Source: Sphingomonas sp. Y38-1Y
Lineage (GTDB): Bacteria; Pseudomonadota; Alphaproteobacteria; Sphingomonadales; Sphingomonadaceae
Assembly (NCBI RefSeq): GCF_032391395.1
Contig: NZ_CP135916.1
Coordinates: 1,860,001-1,924,000 of the forward strand
Direction of reading: 5' to 3'
Length of the DNA stretch: 64,000 bases
Every line of letters starts with the position of its first letter. The stretch's first letter is position 1. Position numbers and translations under genes: made by a program. The notes under the pieces are model-generated. The model was given only the letters and a program-made list of their open reading frames with translations, did no database searches and was not told the DNA's origin. This document shows positions 44,921-53,616 of the stretch, piece by piece.

Positions 44921-45640
44921 GTGCTGCACGCCTATGCGAACCCCACCCGTTTCCTGAAGATCGCGCGTCCGCTGACGCCGCTGCTCGTCTGGGGCGGGAT
45001 CGCGCTGGCGGTGTTCGGTGCCTGGGCGGGGCTGACGCAGACGCCGCCCGACTATCTTCAGGGCGAGACGGTGCGGATCATGTACCTGCACGTACCGGCC
45101 GCGTGGCTCGGCATGGGCGGGTGGAGCGGCATCGCCATCGGCAGCATCGCCTATCTCGTCTGGCGCCACCCGCTGGCGAGCCTGTCGGCGCGCGCGTGCG
45201 CGGTGCCCGGCGCGCTGTTCGCGGCGGTGTGCCTGGTCACCGGATCGATCTGGGGCCGGCCGACCTGGGGCACGTGGTGGCAGTGGGACGGGCGGCTGAC
45301 CTCGATGCTGCTGCTGTTCTTCGTCTATCTGGCCTATATCGCCCTGTCGCGCGCCGATGCGCAGCGAGGCGGCGATGGGCGCATTCCGGCGCTGTTCGGG
45401 CTCGCCGGGACGGTGCTCCTACCCATCATCCGCTATTCGGTGGTGTGGTGGAACACGCTGCACCAGGGGCAGAGCCTGACGCTGACCAAGTCGACGATCG
45501 ACAACGCGATCCTGTGGCCGCTGCCGTTCACGCTGGCGGGGTTCACGCTTCTGTTCGCAGGCATCGTGCTGATGCGGATGCGGGCAATGCTGGCGGAGGG
45601 CAAGGTCGAGGCACGGATGCGGCGGATGGCGGCGGCATGA
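44921..45640 (+). CDS. ccmC: Heme exporter/heme-handling protein CcmC
   Basis: First visible gene of the cytochrome c maturation operon, 239 residues, six membrane helices. It has the tryptophan-rich signature GRPTWGTWWQWDGRLTSMLL and the heme-binding histidines in MYLHVPAAW and WWNTLHQG. CcmC loads heme onto CcmE. The start is a GTG after a short leader. It overlaps ccmD (ATGA). ccmA and ccmB, usually upstream, are not here. Confidence 0.96.
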   Translation: MLHAYANPTRFLKIARPLTPLLVWGGIALAVFGAWAGLTQTPPDYLQGETVRIMYLHVPAAWLGMGGWSGIAIGSIAYLVWRHPLASLSARACAVPGALFAAVCLVTGSIWGRPTWGTWWQWDGRLTSMLLLFFVYLAYIALSRADAQRGGDGRIPALFGLAGTVLLPIIRYSVVWWNTLHQGQSLTLTKSTIDNAILWPLPFTLAGFTLLFAGIVLMRMRAMLAEGKVEARMRRMAAA

Positions 45641-45765
45641 ACCAGTGGAGCTTCGTGATCGCGGCCTATGCCGTCACCATCGCGGCGACGCTCGGCATTG
45701 CGCTGCACAGCTGGCAGGCGATGCGCCGCGCCGAGCAGGCGGCCGAAAAGCTGCGCCGTAAATGA
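45637..45765 (+). CDS. ccmD: Heme exporter protein CcmD
   Basis: A 42-residue single-helix membrane protein that helps release holo-CcmE from CcmC. Starts MNQWSFVIAAYAVTIAATLG and ends with a basic tail EKLRRK, typical of CcmD. ATG overlaps the ccmC stop, and its own stop overlaps ccmE (ATGA). Confidence 0.9.
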   Translation: MNQWSFVIAAYAVTIAATLGIALHSWQAMRRAEQAAEKLRRK

Positions 45766-46196
45766 AGGCCAAGCATCAGCGGCTGGCGCTCGTCGCGCTG
45801 GGGCTCGTCGCCGTGATGGGCGCGAGCGGCCTGGCGCTGTCGGCGCTCAAGGACGAGGCGGCGTTCTTCTACGCACCCGCCGATGTCGCCGGGAAGGCGC
45901 CGCCGGTCGGCCGCGCGGTCCGGCTGGGCGGGATGGTCGAGGCCGGATCGATCAAGCGTGAGGGGGACGGCGTCACCATCGCCTTCACCGTGACCGATGG
46001 AAAGGCGACCGTGCCCGTGACGTTCAGCGGCATCGCGCCCGACTTGTTCAAGGAAAATTCGGGCGTCGTCGCCGAGGGGCAGTTCCGCCCCGACGGCAGT
46101 TTCGCCGCCGACAATCTGCTCGCCAAGCATGACGAGCGTTACATGCCGCCCGAGATGGCGGGCAAGATGGCCGCGGCCAAGACGCTGGAGCAATGA
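45762..46196 (+). CDS. ccmE: Heme chaperone CcmE
   Basis: A 144-residue periplasmic heme shuttle, N-terminally membrane-anchored (about 7-29). The OB-fold has FFYAPADV, VRLGGMVEAGSI and VTFSGIAPDLF. The covalent heme histidine is H123 in LLAKHDERYMP, with Y127 as axial ligand. It passes heme to CcmF. Coupled to ccmD and ccmF. Confidence 0.96.
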   Translation: MKAKHQRLALVALGLVAVMGASGLALSALKDEAAFFYAPADVAGKAPPVGRAVRLGGMVEAGSIKREGDGVTIAFTVTDGKATVPVTFSGIAPDLFKENSGVVAEGQFRPDGSFAADNLLAKHDERYMPPEMAGKMAAAKTLEQ

Positions 46197-48163
46197 TCGC
46201 TGAAGCCGGTCTGGCCGCGCTGTGGCTCGCCGCAGCGCTCGCGCTCCTTCAGCTTGCGCTGGCGGCCGGCGGGCTGTGGACCGCGCGGCCCGGCCGCGCC
46301 GATCGCCAGGACCGCGCGAGCATCGAAGCCGCGGCGCAGCTGATGGGGGGCGTGCGGCCTGTCGCGGTGGTGCAGGGGCTGCTGACCGCAATCGCCTTCG
46401 GCATGCTGATCCTCGTCTTCGTCCGGTCGGACATGTCGGTGCTGCTGGTCGCGACCAACAGCCACTCGATGAAGCCGCTGATTTACAAGATCGCGGGCGC
46501 ATGGGGGAACCATGAGGGCTCGATGCTCCTGTGGGTCACCGTGCTGGGGCTGGCGGGCGGCGCGATCGCATTGGTCGAGCGGCAACTGGCGCAGCGGACG
46601 CTGGTCGCCACGCTGGGCGCGCAGGCGGCGATCGCGCTTGGCTTCTACGCGTTCCTGCTGTTCGCCTCGAACCCGTTCGCGCGGGTGGTGCCGGCGCCGG
46701 CGGACGGCAACGGGCTCAACCCGCTGCTTCAGGACCCCGGCCTCGCCTTTCACCCCCCGACGCTTTATTTCGGCTATGTCGGGCTGTCGGTCGCGTTCAG
46801 CTTCGCCGTCGGCGCGCTGGTGACGCGCGATGTCGGGCCGGCCTTCGCCCGCGCGATGCGGCCGTGGGTGCTGGGCGCCTGGATCTTCCTGACGATCGGC
46901 ATCACCGCCGGCAGCTACTGGGCCTATTACGAGCTCGGCTGGGGCGGCTGGTGGTTCTGGGACCCGGTCGAGAACGCCTCGCTGATGCCGTGGCTGGCGG
47001 CGACGGCGTTGCTCCATTCGGTGACGGTGCTGGCGACGCGCGACGGCCTGCGCGCGTGGACGGTGATGCTGGCGGTGGTCGCCTTCTCGATGTCGATGAT
47101 CGGCACGTTCCTGGTGCGGTCGGGCATTCTGACGAGCGTGCACGCCTTCGCCGTCGATCCGACGCGCGGCAGCTTCATCCTCGCGTTGCTCGTCCTTTAC
47201 ATCGGCGGCGCACTCGCGTTGTTCGGCGCGCGCGTCGGCACGGTCAAGCAGGGCGCGACCTTCGAGCCGCTGAGCCGCGAGGGCGGGCTGGTGTTCAACA
47301 ACCTCTTGCTGTCGGTCATCCTCGGCATCGTGCTGATCGGCACGCTCTACCCCATTCTGGCGCAGGCGATGGGGACGCAGCTGTCGGTCGGGCCGCCCTT
47401 CTTCAACAAGACGATCGTGCCGATCACGCTGATCCTGATGGCCGGCATCGCAGTGGGGCCGATGATCCGCTGGCGGCGGGACGAGGGGCAGGCGCTCATC
47501 AACCGCGTCACCGTGCCGGTGGCGGTCGCGGTGTTCGTCGCGGCGGGCTTCTTCGCCTTCGCGTCGGAGGCGGGAGCGTTCCCGATCCTCGGCCTCGGCA
47601 TGGCCGCGGGGCTTGCGGTCGCGAGCGTTGCGCCCTTGTGGAAGCGCAATCTCCTGCGCACGCCGCTGTTCACCTGGGGCATGGTCGTCGCGCATCTGGG
47701 CGTCGCGGTCAGCGTTGCCGGGGTCGCGAGCGAGCGCGCCTTCACCACCGAGAAGCTGGTCGCCGCGCGTGTCGGCGATGCCTTCTGGGTCGGGCCGTAC
47801 CGCGTGGAGATGCGCGGCATCCGGCCGGAGATCGGCCCGAACTGGTCGGCGATCGAGAGCGTCTTGTCGGTGCGCCGCGGGGATGGCGCCAGCTTCTGGA
47901 TGCACCCGCAGAGCCGCTACTTCGCCGATCCGCCGACCAACACGAGCGAGGCGGACATCCTGACCGCTTGGGACGGTCAGCTTTATACGGTGGTCGGCCA
48001 GCCCGACGGGCAGGGACGGTGGCAGCTTCGATTGTGGTGGAAGCCGTTCGTGACGCTGATCTGGGCGGGCGGCGCCCTGATCGGCCTTGGCGGTCTGTTG
48101 AGCCTGATCGGCCGCGTCCGGCGTGAGCGGCGACAGGGTCGGCGGGAGCTTGCCGCGGCATGA
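46193..48163 (+). CDS. ccmF: Cytochrome c heme lyase subunit CcmF
   Basis: A 656-residue membrane protein with about fifteen helices. The WWD domain is ELGWGGWWFWDPVENASLMP, with heme-site histidines nearby in TNSHSM, AFHPPTLY and LLHSVTV. It attaches heme to apocytochrome c with CcmH. A C-terminal periplasmic domain includes FWVGPYRVEM. Overlaps ccmE and ccmG. Confidence 0.97.
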   Translation: MIAEAGLAALWLAAALALLQLALAAGGLWTARPGRADRQDRASIEAAAQLMGGVRPVAVVQGLLTAIAFGMLILVFVRSDMSVLLVATNSHSMKPLIYKIAGAWGNHEGSMLLWVTVLGLAGGAIALVERQLAQRTLVATLGAQAAIALGFYAFLLFASNPFARVVPAPADGNGLNPLLQDPGLAFHPPTLYFGYVGLSVAFSFAVGALVTRDVGPAFARAMRPWVLGAWIFLTIGITAGSYWAYYELGWGGWWFWDPVENASLMPWLAATALLHSVTVLATRDGLRAWTVMLAVVAFSMSMIGTFLVRSGILTSVHAFAVDPTRGSFILALLVLYIGGALALFGARVGTVKQGATFEPLSREGGLVFNNLLLSVILGIVLIGTLYPILAQAMGTQLSVGPPFFNKTIVPITLILMAGIAVGPMIRWRRDEGQALINRVTVPVAVAVFVAAGFFAFASEAGAFPILGLGMAAGLAVASVAPLWKRNLLRTPLFTWGMVVAHLGVAVSVAGVASERAFTTEKLVAARVGDAFWVGPYRVEMRGIRPEIGPNWSAIESVLSVRRGDGASFWMHPQSRYFADPPTNTSEADILTAWDGQLYTVVGQPDGQGRWQLRLWWKPFVTLIWAGGALIGLGGLLSLIGRVRRERRQGRRELAAA

Positions 48164-48687
48164 GGCGGATGCTGATCTGGGTCCCGCTGGCGGTGTTCGC
48201 GGCGCTCGCGGGGGTGGCGCTCTATGGTCTGTACCGCCCCGACAACACGACGATACGCTCGGCTTTGGTCGGCAAGCCGCTCCCCGATTTCCGCCTCGCG
48301 CCGATCGCGCCGGGCAAGCCGGGCCTCGCCGCCGCCGACCTGAAAGGCGGCGGCGTCCGGTTGCTCAACGTGTTCGGCAGCTGGTGCATCCCCTGCATCG
48401 CCGAGGCGCCGCAGCTAATGGCGCTCAAGCAGCGGGGCGTCGAGATCGACGCGATCGCGATTCGCGATACGGCGCCCGCAGTGCAGCGCTTCCTGACCGA
48501 AAATGGCGATCCCTATGCGCGCGTCGGCGACGATCCGCGTAGCCAGGTCCAGCTCTCTCTCGGCTCGTCGGGCGTGCCGGAGACCTTCGTCATCGACACG
48601 TCTGGCAAGATCGCGCACCAGCATATCGGCCCGATCAACGCGGGCGACATCGACGACATCATGAAAGCGATCGAGGACGCCAAGTGA
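48160..48687 (+). CDS. ccmG: Thiol:disulfide interchange protein CcmG/DsbE
   Basis: A 175-residue membrane-anchored thioredoxin (helix about 5-25). The redox pair is C76 and C79 in FGSWCIPCIAEAP, and the cis-proline loop is SGVPETFVID. It reduces the apocytochrome heme-binding cysteines with CcmH. It overlaps ccmF and ccmH by four bases (ATGA/GTGA). Confidence 0.95.
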   Translation: MRRMLIWVPLAVFAALAGVALYGLYRPDNTTIRSALVGKPLPDFRLAPIAPGKPGLAAADLKGGGVRLLNVFGSWCIPCIAEAPQLMALKQRGVEIDAIAIRDTAPAVQRFLTENGDPYARVGDDPRSQVQLSLGSSGVPETFVIDTSGKIAHQHIGPINAGDIDDIMKAIEDAK

Positions 48688-49088
48688 AGCGGCTGGCGCT
48701 GCTCCTTGCGCTCGTCGCCGCGCCGCTGTTCGCCCAATCGAACCAGGGCTCGGCGCCGATGGCCAACGTCCAGCTTCCCGACCCGGCCAAGGAGCGGGAT
48801 GCCAAGGCGCTGATGGAGACGCTGCGCTGCGTCGTTTGCCAGGGTCAGTCGATCGCCGATTCGGATGCCGAGATGGCGGGCGACATGCGCTCGCTGGTCC
48901 GCGAACGCATCGCCAAGGGCGAGACGCCGGATGCGGTCCGCAACTGGCTGATCGAGCGCTACGGCGATTATGTGAGCTACGATCCGCCACTCAGTGCCGC
49001 GACCGCGCCGCTCTGGATGACGCCGCTGCTGCTGCTCGTGATCGGCGGTGTCGTCGCGACGCGGAGCTTCAAGCGGCGACGGCGCTGA
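48684..49088 (+). CDS. ccmH: Cytochrome c maturation protein CcmH
   Basis: A 134-residue protein with signal peptide (1-18) and one membrane helix (about 110-127). The redox motif LRCVVCQGQSIADSDA has C49 and C52. It presents apocytochrome c to CcmF. The usual ccmI gene does not follow: an acetyltransferase gene converges on this 3' end and overlaps it by 20 bases, so CcmI must be elsewhere or absent. Confidence 0.95.
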   Translation: MKRLALLLALVAAPLFAQSNQGSAPMANVQLPDPAKERDAKALMETLRCVVCQGQSIADSDAEMAGDMRSLVRERIAKGETPDAVRNWLIERYGDYVSYDPPLSAATAPLWMTPLLLLVIGGVVATRSFKRRRR

Positions 49089-49584
49089 CCCGCGGGCGGA
49101 CGTCGCCCGCCGTATCGGGAACCCCGTCACCTAGCGCCAGCAGGCGGTGCGCCTCGAACGGGCCGGGCAGGCGCCAGCGCCCGGTCCGCTCGGCCGTGAA
49201 GCCGAAGAAGCGGCCGTAATAATCGGGATCGCCGATCAGCATCAGCGCGTCGCCGCCCTCAATCCCGTTCGCCGCAGCGATCGCCGCGCGGGTGAGCGCA
49301 CGACCGATCCCGACATCCTGGTGCGCCGGGCTGACCGCGATCGGCCCGACCAGCACCATCGGCGTTCGCCCGCCATCGTCGCGGTCGAGCAGCACCGGCC
49401 AGCACTGAATACTGCCGACAAGCTCGTCGCCCTGCACCGCCGCCAGGCTCATCGCCGCGATCGGCAGCATGCCGTCGCGCAGGCGATAGGCGGTGCGGCC
49501 ATGGCGATCGGTGCCGAAGGCGGCATCGAGCAGCGCCTCGATCCGGTCGGGCGCAATGGTCTGAATGGGGACGAGGTCGAACAA
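49069..49584 (-). CDS. GNAT-family N-acetyltransferase
   Basis: A product of about 171 residues with a GNAT core: LVGSIQCWPVLLD, the acetyl-CoA loop IAVSPAHQDVGIGRALTRAA, and DALMLIGDPDYYGRFFGF, the YbbY/YhbS-like strand. The start is uncertain: a TTG at 49584 opens the conserved part (LFDLVPIQTIAPDRIEALL), whereas an ATG at 49689 would add 35 residues without similarity. The 3' end overlaps ccmH by 20 bases. Substrate unknown. Confidence 0.82.
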   Translation of the reverse strand: MFDLVPIQTIAPDRIEALLDAAFGTDRHGRTAYRLRDGMLPIAAMSLAAVQGDELVGSIQCWPVLLDRDDGGRTPMVLVGPIAVSPAHQDVGIGRALTRAAIAAANGIEGGDALMLIGDPDYYGRFFGFTAERTGRWRLPGPFEAHRLLALGDGVPDTAGDVRPRVSAVAA

Positions 49585-49711
49585 GTCGGTCGAAAGCTCC
49601 TGACCCGCAACGATGCGGGCGGGGCGCCATAACGCCGTTTGGTGACAAGACAAGGGCGACCGCAATCTGCTACCCGCCCGCGCATCCACTCCATCCAGAG
49701 GCGCGCTCCCC

Positions 49712-50080
49712 TTGCCCGACAGTCTGAAGCTCCAGGTCCGCGATCTCGAGGTCGACGTGCTGACCGGCGTCTATTCCGAAGAGACGCACCTGCCCCAGCC
49801 GCTGCGCATCTCGATCACCGTCGATCTTCGCATGCCCGAGCGGTTCGAGCCCGACACGCCGCTGTCCGCGTCGAAGAGCTATCTCGACCTCAAGGCGGCG
49901 GCGCAGCAGCTTCCCGCCGGCGTCCACTTCACGCTGATCGAGGCGGTGGCCGAGCATATCGCCGACACGCTCTTCATCGGCGACGATCGCGTGACCCGCG
50001 TCGAGGTCGAGATCGTCAAGCTCGCGATCGCCGAGGCGGGTGAGCGGATCGGCATCAACATGGTGCGCGAGCGCCGATGA
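49712..50080 (+). CDS. folB: Dihydroneopterin aldolase
   Basis: A 122-residue FolB that splits dihydroneopterin in folate synthesis. Motifs: LQVRDLEVDVLTGVYSEET, ITVDLRM, and FTLIEAVAEHIADTLF with the catalytic glutamate; the lysine is in VEIVKLAI. The start is TTG. It is coupled to the SDR gene (ATGA). This pairing with a pteridine-reductase-like SDR supports the assignment. Confidence 0.92.
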   Translation: MPDSLKLQVRDLEVDVLTGVYSEETHLPQPLRISITVDLRMPERFEPDTPLSASKSYLDLKAAAQQLPAGVHFTLIEAVAEHIADTLFIGDDRVTRVEVEIVKLAIAEAGERIGINMVRERR

Positions 50081-50844
50081 GCGCTCGCCCGCTCGCGCTC
50101 GTCACGGGAAGCTGTCGGCGGCTCGGCGCCTATATCGCCGCGGCGCTGGGGCAAGCGGGATACGATCTCGCGCTCCACGGCAGCACCAAGGCCGAGCCCG
50201 AGGCGTGGCTGACGGAGCGGCTGGAAGCGGCGGGGGCGGCGTTCGGGGCGTTCGCCTGCGACCTCGGCGATCTCGATGCGGCCGAGGCGCTGGTCCCCCG
50301 CGTCGCCGCGACCTTTGCGCGCGCGCCGGTGCTGCTCGTCAACAACGCCTCGCGCTTCGCAGCCGACGAGCAAGGCTTGCCGGGCGGTGACGCGCTGATC
50401 GATCATTTCCGCGTCAATGCGGCGGCGCCAGTGCTGCTCGCGCGCGCGCTGTGTGCCGGACTGGGACAGGGCGGAGAGGGCGCCGTCGTCAACATCCTCG
50501 ACCAGCGGATCGCGCATCCCCCTGCCGACCAGCTCGCCTATACGCTGTCGAAGCAGGCGCTGGCCGAGGCGACGCGGACGCTCGCGCGGGTGCTGGCGCC
50601 GCATGTGCGTGTCAACGCGGTGGCGCCGGGGCTGACCATTCCCACCGACGATTATGGTCAGGCGCAGCTCGAGCGGCTGACGCGGTCGATGCCGCTCGGG
50701 CGATTGTCACGCCCGGAGGACGTGGCGGCGGCCGTCGTCTATCTGGCCGGTGCCGCGGCGAGCACGGGCCAGACGCTGTTCGTCGACGGCGGCGCGGGCC
50801 TTCACGACTTCGCCCGCGACTTCGTCCATCTCGAGCGCGATTAG
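50077..50844 (+). CDS. Short-chain dehydrogenase, pteridine/dihydromonapterin reductase-like
   Basis: A 255-residue SDR. The NADP-binding motif is LVTGSCRRLGAYIA (GxxRxxG form), NNAS is at about residue 88, and the active-site Tyr-Lys is in LAYTLSKQALAE. The arginine in the glycine motif and co-location with folB suggest a FolM/PTR1-type pterin reductase. The catalytic Ser position reads D in VNILDQRIA, as in pteridine reductases. Its stop and the converging gene's stop share TTAG. Confidence 0.9.
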   Translation: MSARPLALVTGSCRRLGAYIAAALGQAGYDLALHGSTKAEPEAWLTERLEAAGAAFGAFACDLGDLDAAEALVPRVAATFARAPVLLVNNASRFAADEQGLPGGDALIDHFRVNAAAPVLLARALCAGLGQGGEGAVVNILDQRIAHPPADQLAYTLSKQALAEATRTLARVLAPHVRVNAVAPGLTIPTDDYGQAQLERLTRSMPLGRLSRPEDVAAAVVYLAGAAASTGQTLFVDGGAGLHDFARDFVHLERD

Positions 50845-51710
50845 GCGCCCGAGCCGCACCGGCCGAGCGCCGACACGACGAAGGCGTAGTCTTCCGTCGC
50901 GAGTGCCGCGCGTGCGGGTTCCTCGTTGGCGACCGCACTGGCGGGGAGCGTGCGGGGCAAGCCGCAAGCGAGGCGATACCAGAGCAGCGTGTCGCGCGGC
51001 GGCGGACCGGCGGCCTCGTCGACGATCTCGCCAAGCGCAACCGCCCAGCGCCGCTGCTCGCCCGGACGACGCAGGACCAGAAGCGAGACCGGGTCGCCGC
51101 TTGCGGTCTGGAGGAACACCTGGGTCTCGCCTTCGCCCGGCAGCGTGCCTGGTACGTGGAAGGCATTACCGACGCCGGTGATCGCGGGCGGCGCATCAGG
51201 GGCGAGCACGTCGCGAACGACGCGGCGGATCTGCGCCTCGTCGCCGGAGTTCCAGGCGATCTGCGATTCGGGTGTCACCAGCTGGATCTGGTCCGCGCGA
51301 TTAGCCACTGTGCGGCCAAACGCGATAACGCGCATTTTCTGTAACTTAGGTGCTTTTCCGCGCGCATCGAGCGGGACGTCGGCAAGCCAGCCGAGCCGCG
51401 GCGCAACCGCGCTGGGGCCGCGAATCAGTGCGACGACGTCTGCCTCTACATAAAATCGTGCACGATTCGTTGGCACCGTGGCCGCTTCGGCTCCTTTTAT
51501 CCGAACGGCGCTTCGGATTGTCGCATCGACGATCAGAGTTGATTGCAGGACGCGCCCGACTGTGTCGGCATAGCCGAGCGTGGGCGCAGCCGCCGTTGGC
51601 GACGCCTGCCCGTTTTCCGCCACGATCCGGGCGTTTTGCGCCGCAAAGGCGCTGGTGGCCGGGGTTGCGAGGGAAAGCGATGCTACCGCTAGCAAAAGGG
51701 TCGGGTTCAT
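50841..51710 (-). CDS. Secreted protein of unknown function
   Basis: A 289-residue protein with a signal peptide (1-23, ending AFAAQ). A low-complexity leader (about 25-45) precedes a mainly beta domain with segments TLIVDATIRSAVRIKG, ARFYVEADVVALIRG and KMRVIAFGR. Two cysteines near the C-terminus (RLACGL and GRCGSG) could pair. No known motif was seen. It is divergent from tonB across 250 bases. It might be envelope-related given the neighbourhood; unproven. Confidence 0.72.
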   Translation of the reverse strand: MNPTLLLAVASLSLATPATSAFAAQNARIVAENGQASPTAAAPTLGYADTVGRVLQSTLIVDATIRSAVRIKGAEAATVPTNRARFYVEADVVALIRGPSAVAPRLGWLADVPLDARGKAPKLQKMRVIAFGRTVANRADQIQLVTPESQIAWNSGDEAQIRRVVRDVLAPDAPPAITGVGNAFHVPGTLPGEGETQVFLQTASGDPVSLLVLRRPGEQRRWAVALGEIVDEAAGPPPRDTLLWYRLACGLPRTLPASAVANEEPARAALATEDYAFVVSALGRCGSGA

Positions 51711-51960
51711 GGCTCGAGGTCCTAGGCGAACGGGGCGGGGGGTTACAGAAATAATTCTGCCATACGTCGTTTATACGTTTGTTGCGTCCGACAAACCGTT
51801 TGCGTCACGTCGGATGCGACGATAACAATCCGGGCTCCGGACAGGCCGCGTGCCGCAGCGGAGCAGCGGGCTTGGCGTGCCGCCGCAATTTGGGCACAAT
51901 GTGTCCAACAATGCGGGGCCGGATGAGCTACGCGCGGGAATTGAGGAGTGTCGTTACTGA
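51711..51960. other. Divergent intergenic region upstream of tonB
   Basis: No gene is visible. It holds an inverted repeat GTTTGT-N8-ACAAAC (51777-51796) and the candidate tonB promoter at 51872-51900. I see no clear Fur-type box. Confidence 0.5.
51872..51900 (+). promoter_or_regulatory. Candidate tonB promoter
   Basis: TTGGCG (51872-51877) and CACAAT (51895-51900) are separated by exactly 17 bases, and the ATG of tonB follows 60 bases later. This is the best sigma-70-like match in the region, moderately supported. Confidence 0.45.
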
Positions 51961-52641
51961 ATGGCCTATGCTGACCAAAAAGCAGGCTCCGGCAGGATCA
52001 TCGCCATCGTCATCGTGGCGGCGATCCATGCGGTGTTGGGCTACGCCTTCATAACCGGCTTGGCGTTCCAATACATCAAGCAGGCCACCGAGAAGATGGA
52101 CGTCTTCGACGTGCAGGAAGAGCCGCCGCCGCCGCCGGACGAGCCGCCGCCGCCGCCCCCCGAGCAGCCGACGCAGCCGCCCCCGGTTGTGACGCCGCCG
52201 CCCATCGTCAAGACCAACACGCCGCCGCCGGTGGTGGTGCAGTCGGTCCAGACGCCGCCGCCGGTCTATGTGCCGGTGCCAATCGCCGCGCCGCCGGCGC
52301 CGCCTGCGCCCGTCGCGCCCCCTGCGCCGCCCGCGCCGGTGGTGAACAAGGCCGCGGGTGCGAAGGGTAACCCCGCCGATTGGATCTCGCAGGACGACTA
52401 TCCGCCTAGCGCGATCCGTGCCGAGGAGCAGGGTACGACCGGTATCGCGTGGACGATCAGCACGCAGGGCCGTGTCGAGAACTGCCGCGTGACCTCGTCG
52501 AGCGGTTCCAAGGCGCTGGACGATGCCGCCTGCCGCGCGATCACGCGTCGCGGTCGTTACTCGCCCGCGCTCGACCAAAGCGGCAATCCGATCGCGTCGA
52601 CGGCATCGCGCCGCGTCGTGTGGCGCCTGCCTGAAAGCTGA
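51961..52641 (+). CDS. tonB: TonB energy-transducing protein
   Basis: A 226-residue periplasm-spanning protein. Helix about 13-35, a long Pro-rich spacer (PPPPPDEPPPPPPEQP and similar, about 58-130) and the TonB C-terminal fold (about 140-226: WISQDDYPPSAIRAEEQGTT, GIAWTISTQGRV, CRAITRRGRY). It couples the proton motive force to TonB receptors such as the one at 31753. It is followed by exbB, exbD1 and exbD2. Confidence 0.94.
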   Translation: MAYADQKAGSGRIIAIVIVAAIHAVLGYAFITGLAFQYIKQATEKMDVFDVQEEPPPPPDEPPPPPPEQPTQPPPVVTPPPIVKTNTPPPVVVQSVQTPPPVYVPVPIAAPPAPPAPVAPPAPPAPVVNKAAGAKGNPADWISQDDYPPSAIRAEEQGTTGIAWTISTQGRVENCRVTSSSGSKALDDAACRAITRRGRYSPALDQSGNPIASTASRRVVWRLPES

Positions 52642-52707
52642 CGACCTTCGGGTCCGGGCTTCGGCCCGGACCGGCCCCAACACCTTTTCCAGAGGATCTA
52701 CCTGAAC

Positions 52708-53517
52708 ATGCTCACCACCATCCTTGCCGCCGCGCCCGCGGCCGAAGGCGAAAACCCCTACGGCCTGATGGCCGCGCTCGAGCAGGGCGGCTTCATCGCG
52801 CAGGGCACGTTCGCGATCATGGTCATTATGTCGGTCGTGTCGTTCTACATCCTGTTCACCAAGCTGTTCGAGCAGCAGAAGATCATGAACCAGGCGAAGC
52901 GCGTCCGCGCCGAGTTCTGGCGCACGAACAGCCTGCGTGAAGGCGCGGCGAAGCTCGACAAGAACTCGGCCTATCGCCAGCTCGTCGACGACGGCATCGA
53001 GGCGCAGGAGCAGCACTCGAAGCTGACCGATCCGGTCGAGGCGCATGACTGGCTGCACGGCTCGCTCGCGCGTTCGGAAGCGGCGATCAACTCGAAGCTG
53101 GGTGGCGGTCTCGCCTTCCTGGCGACCGTCGGTGCGACCGCGCCGTTCATCGGTCTGTTCGGTACCGTGATCGGCATCTACCGCGCGCTCATCAAGATCG
53201 GCATGTCGGGTCAGGCGTCGATCGACGCGGTCGCCGGTCCGGTCGGTGAGGCGCTCATCATGACCGCGCTGGGTCTGGCCGTCGCCGTTCCCGCCGTGCT
53301 TTCGTACAACTGGCTGCAGCGCCGTAATAAGGCGATCGCCGAGGACCTGTCGGCCTTCTCGACCGCCGTGCTCGGCTACCTCGCGTCGAACGGTGCGGTT
53401 CGCCCGTCGCTGACGACGGCGGCCGGCACGCCGAAGGCTTCGCCCGCGGCTGCTCCGAAGGCCGCTGCGCCTTCGGCCACCGCCGGCCAGGTCGGCGGCG
53501 CGCAGACCCGCGGCTAA
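52708..53517 (+). CDS. exbB: TonB-system proton channel ExbB
   Basis: A 269-residue inner-membrane protein with three helices (about 30-52, 135-158 and 180-205). The motif AFLATVGATAPFIGLFGTVIGI and ALIMTALGLAVAVPAVLSYN are ExbB/TolQ/MotA signatures. It has an Ala/Pro-rich C-terminal tail. It forms the channel with the two ExbD proteins. It starts 66 bases after tonB. Confidence 0.95.
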   Translation: MLTTILAAAPAAEGENPYGLMAALEQGGFIAQGTFAIMVIMSVVSFYILFTKLFEQQKIMNQAKRVRAEFWRTNSLREGAAKLDKNSAYRQLVDDGIEAQEQHSKLTDPVEAHDWLHGSLARSEAAINSKLGGGLAFLATVGATAPFIGLFGTVIGIYRALIKIGMSGQASIDAVAGPVGEALIMTALGLAVAVPAVLSYNWLQRRNKAIAEDLSAFSTAVLGYLASNGAVRPSLTTAAGTPKASPAAAPKAAAPSATAGQVGGAQTRG

Positions 53518-53616
53518 GAACGATCGGGTTCGGGCGGCGTCCGTTTCCTCTGGAACGGGCGCCGCACCCCCGGCCGCTCGAGCCGCCGGAGTTGAGACAA
53601 GGATAGGAATGCGCAA

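Noticed and set aside
46139..47905. Minus-strand open frame of 588 codons opposite ccmF
   Set aside because: Shadow of ccmF, rich in RRRH-type strings and without any recognisable domain.
51711..51960. Search for a Fur box ahead of tonB
   Set aside because: No sequence close to the GATAATGATTATC-type consensus was found.
52110..52350. CCGCCG-rich tandem repeats
   Set aside because: These encode the proline-rich spacer of TonB and are expected.
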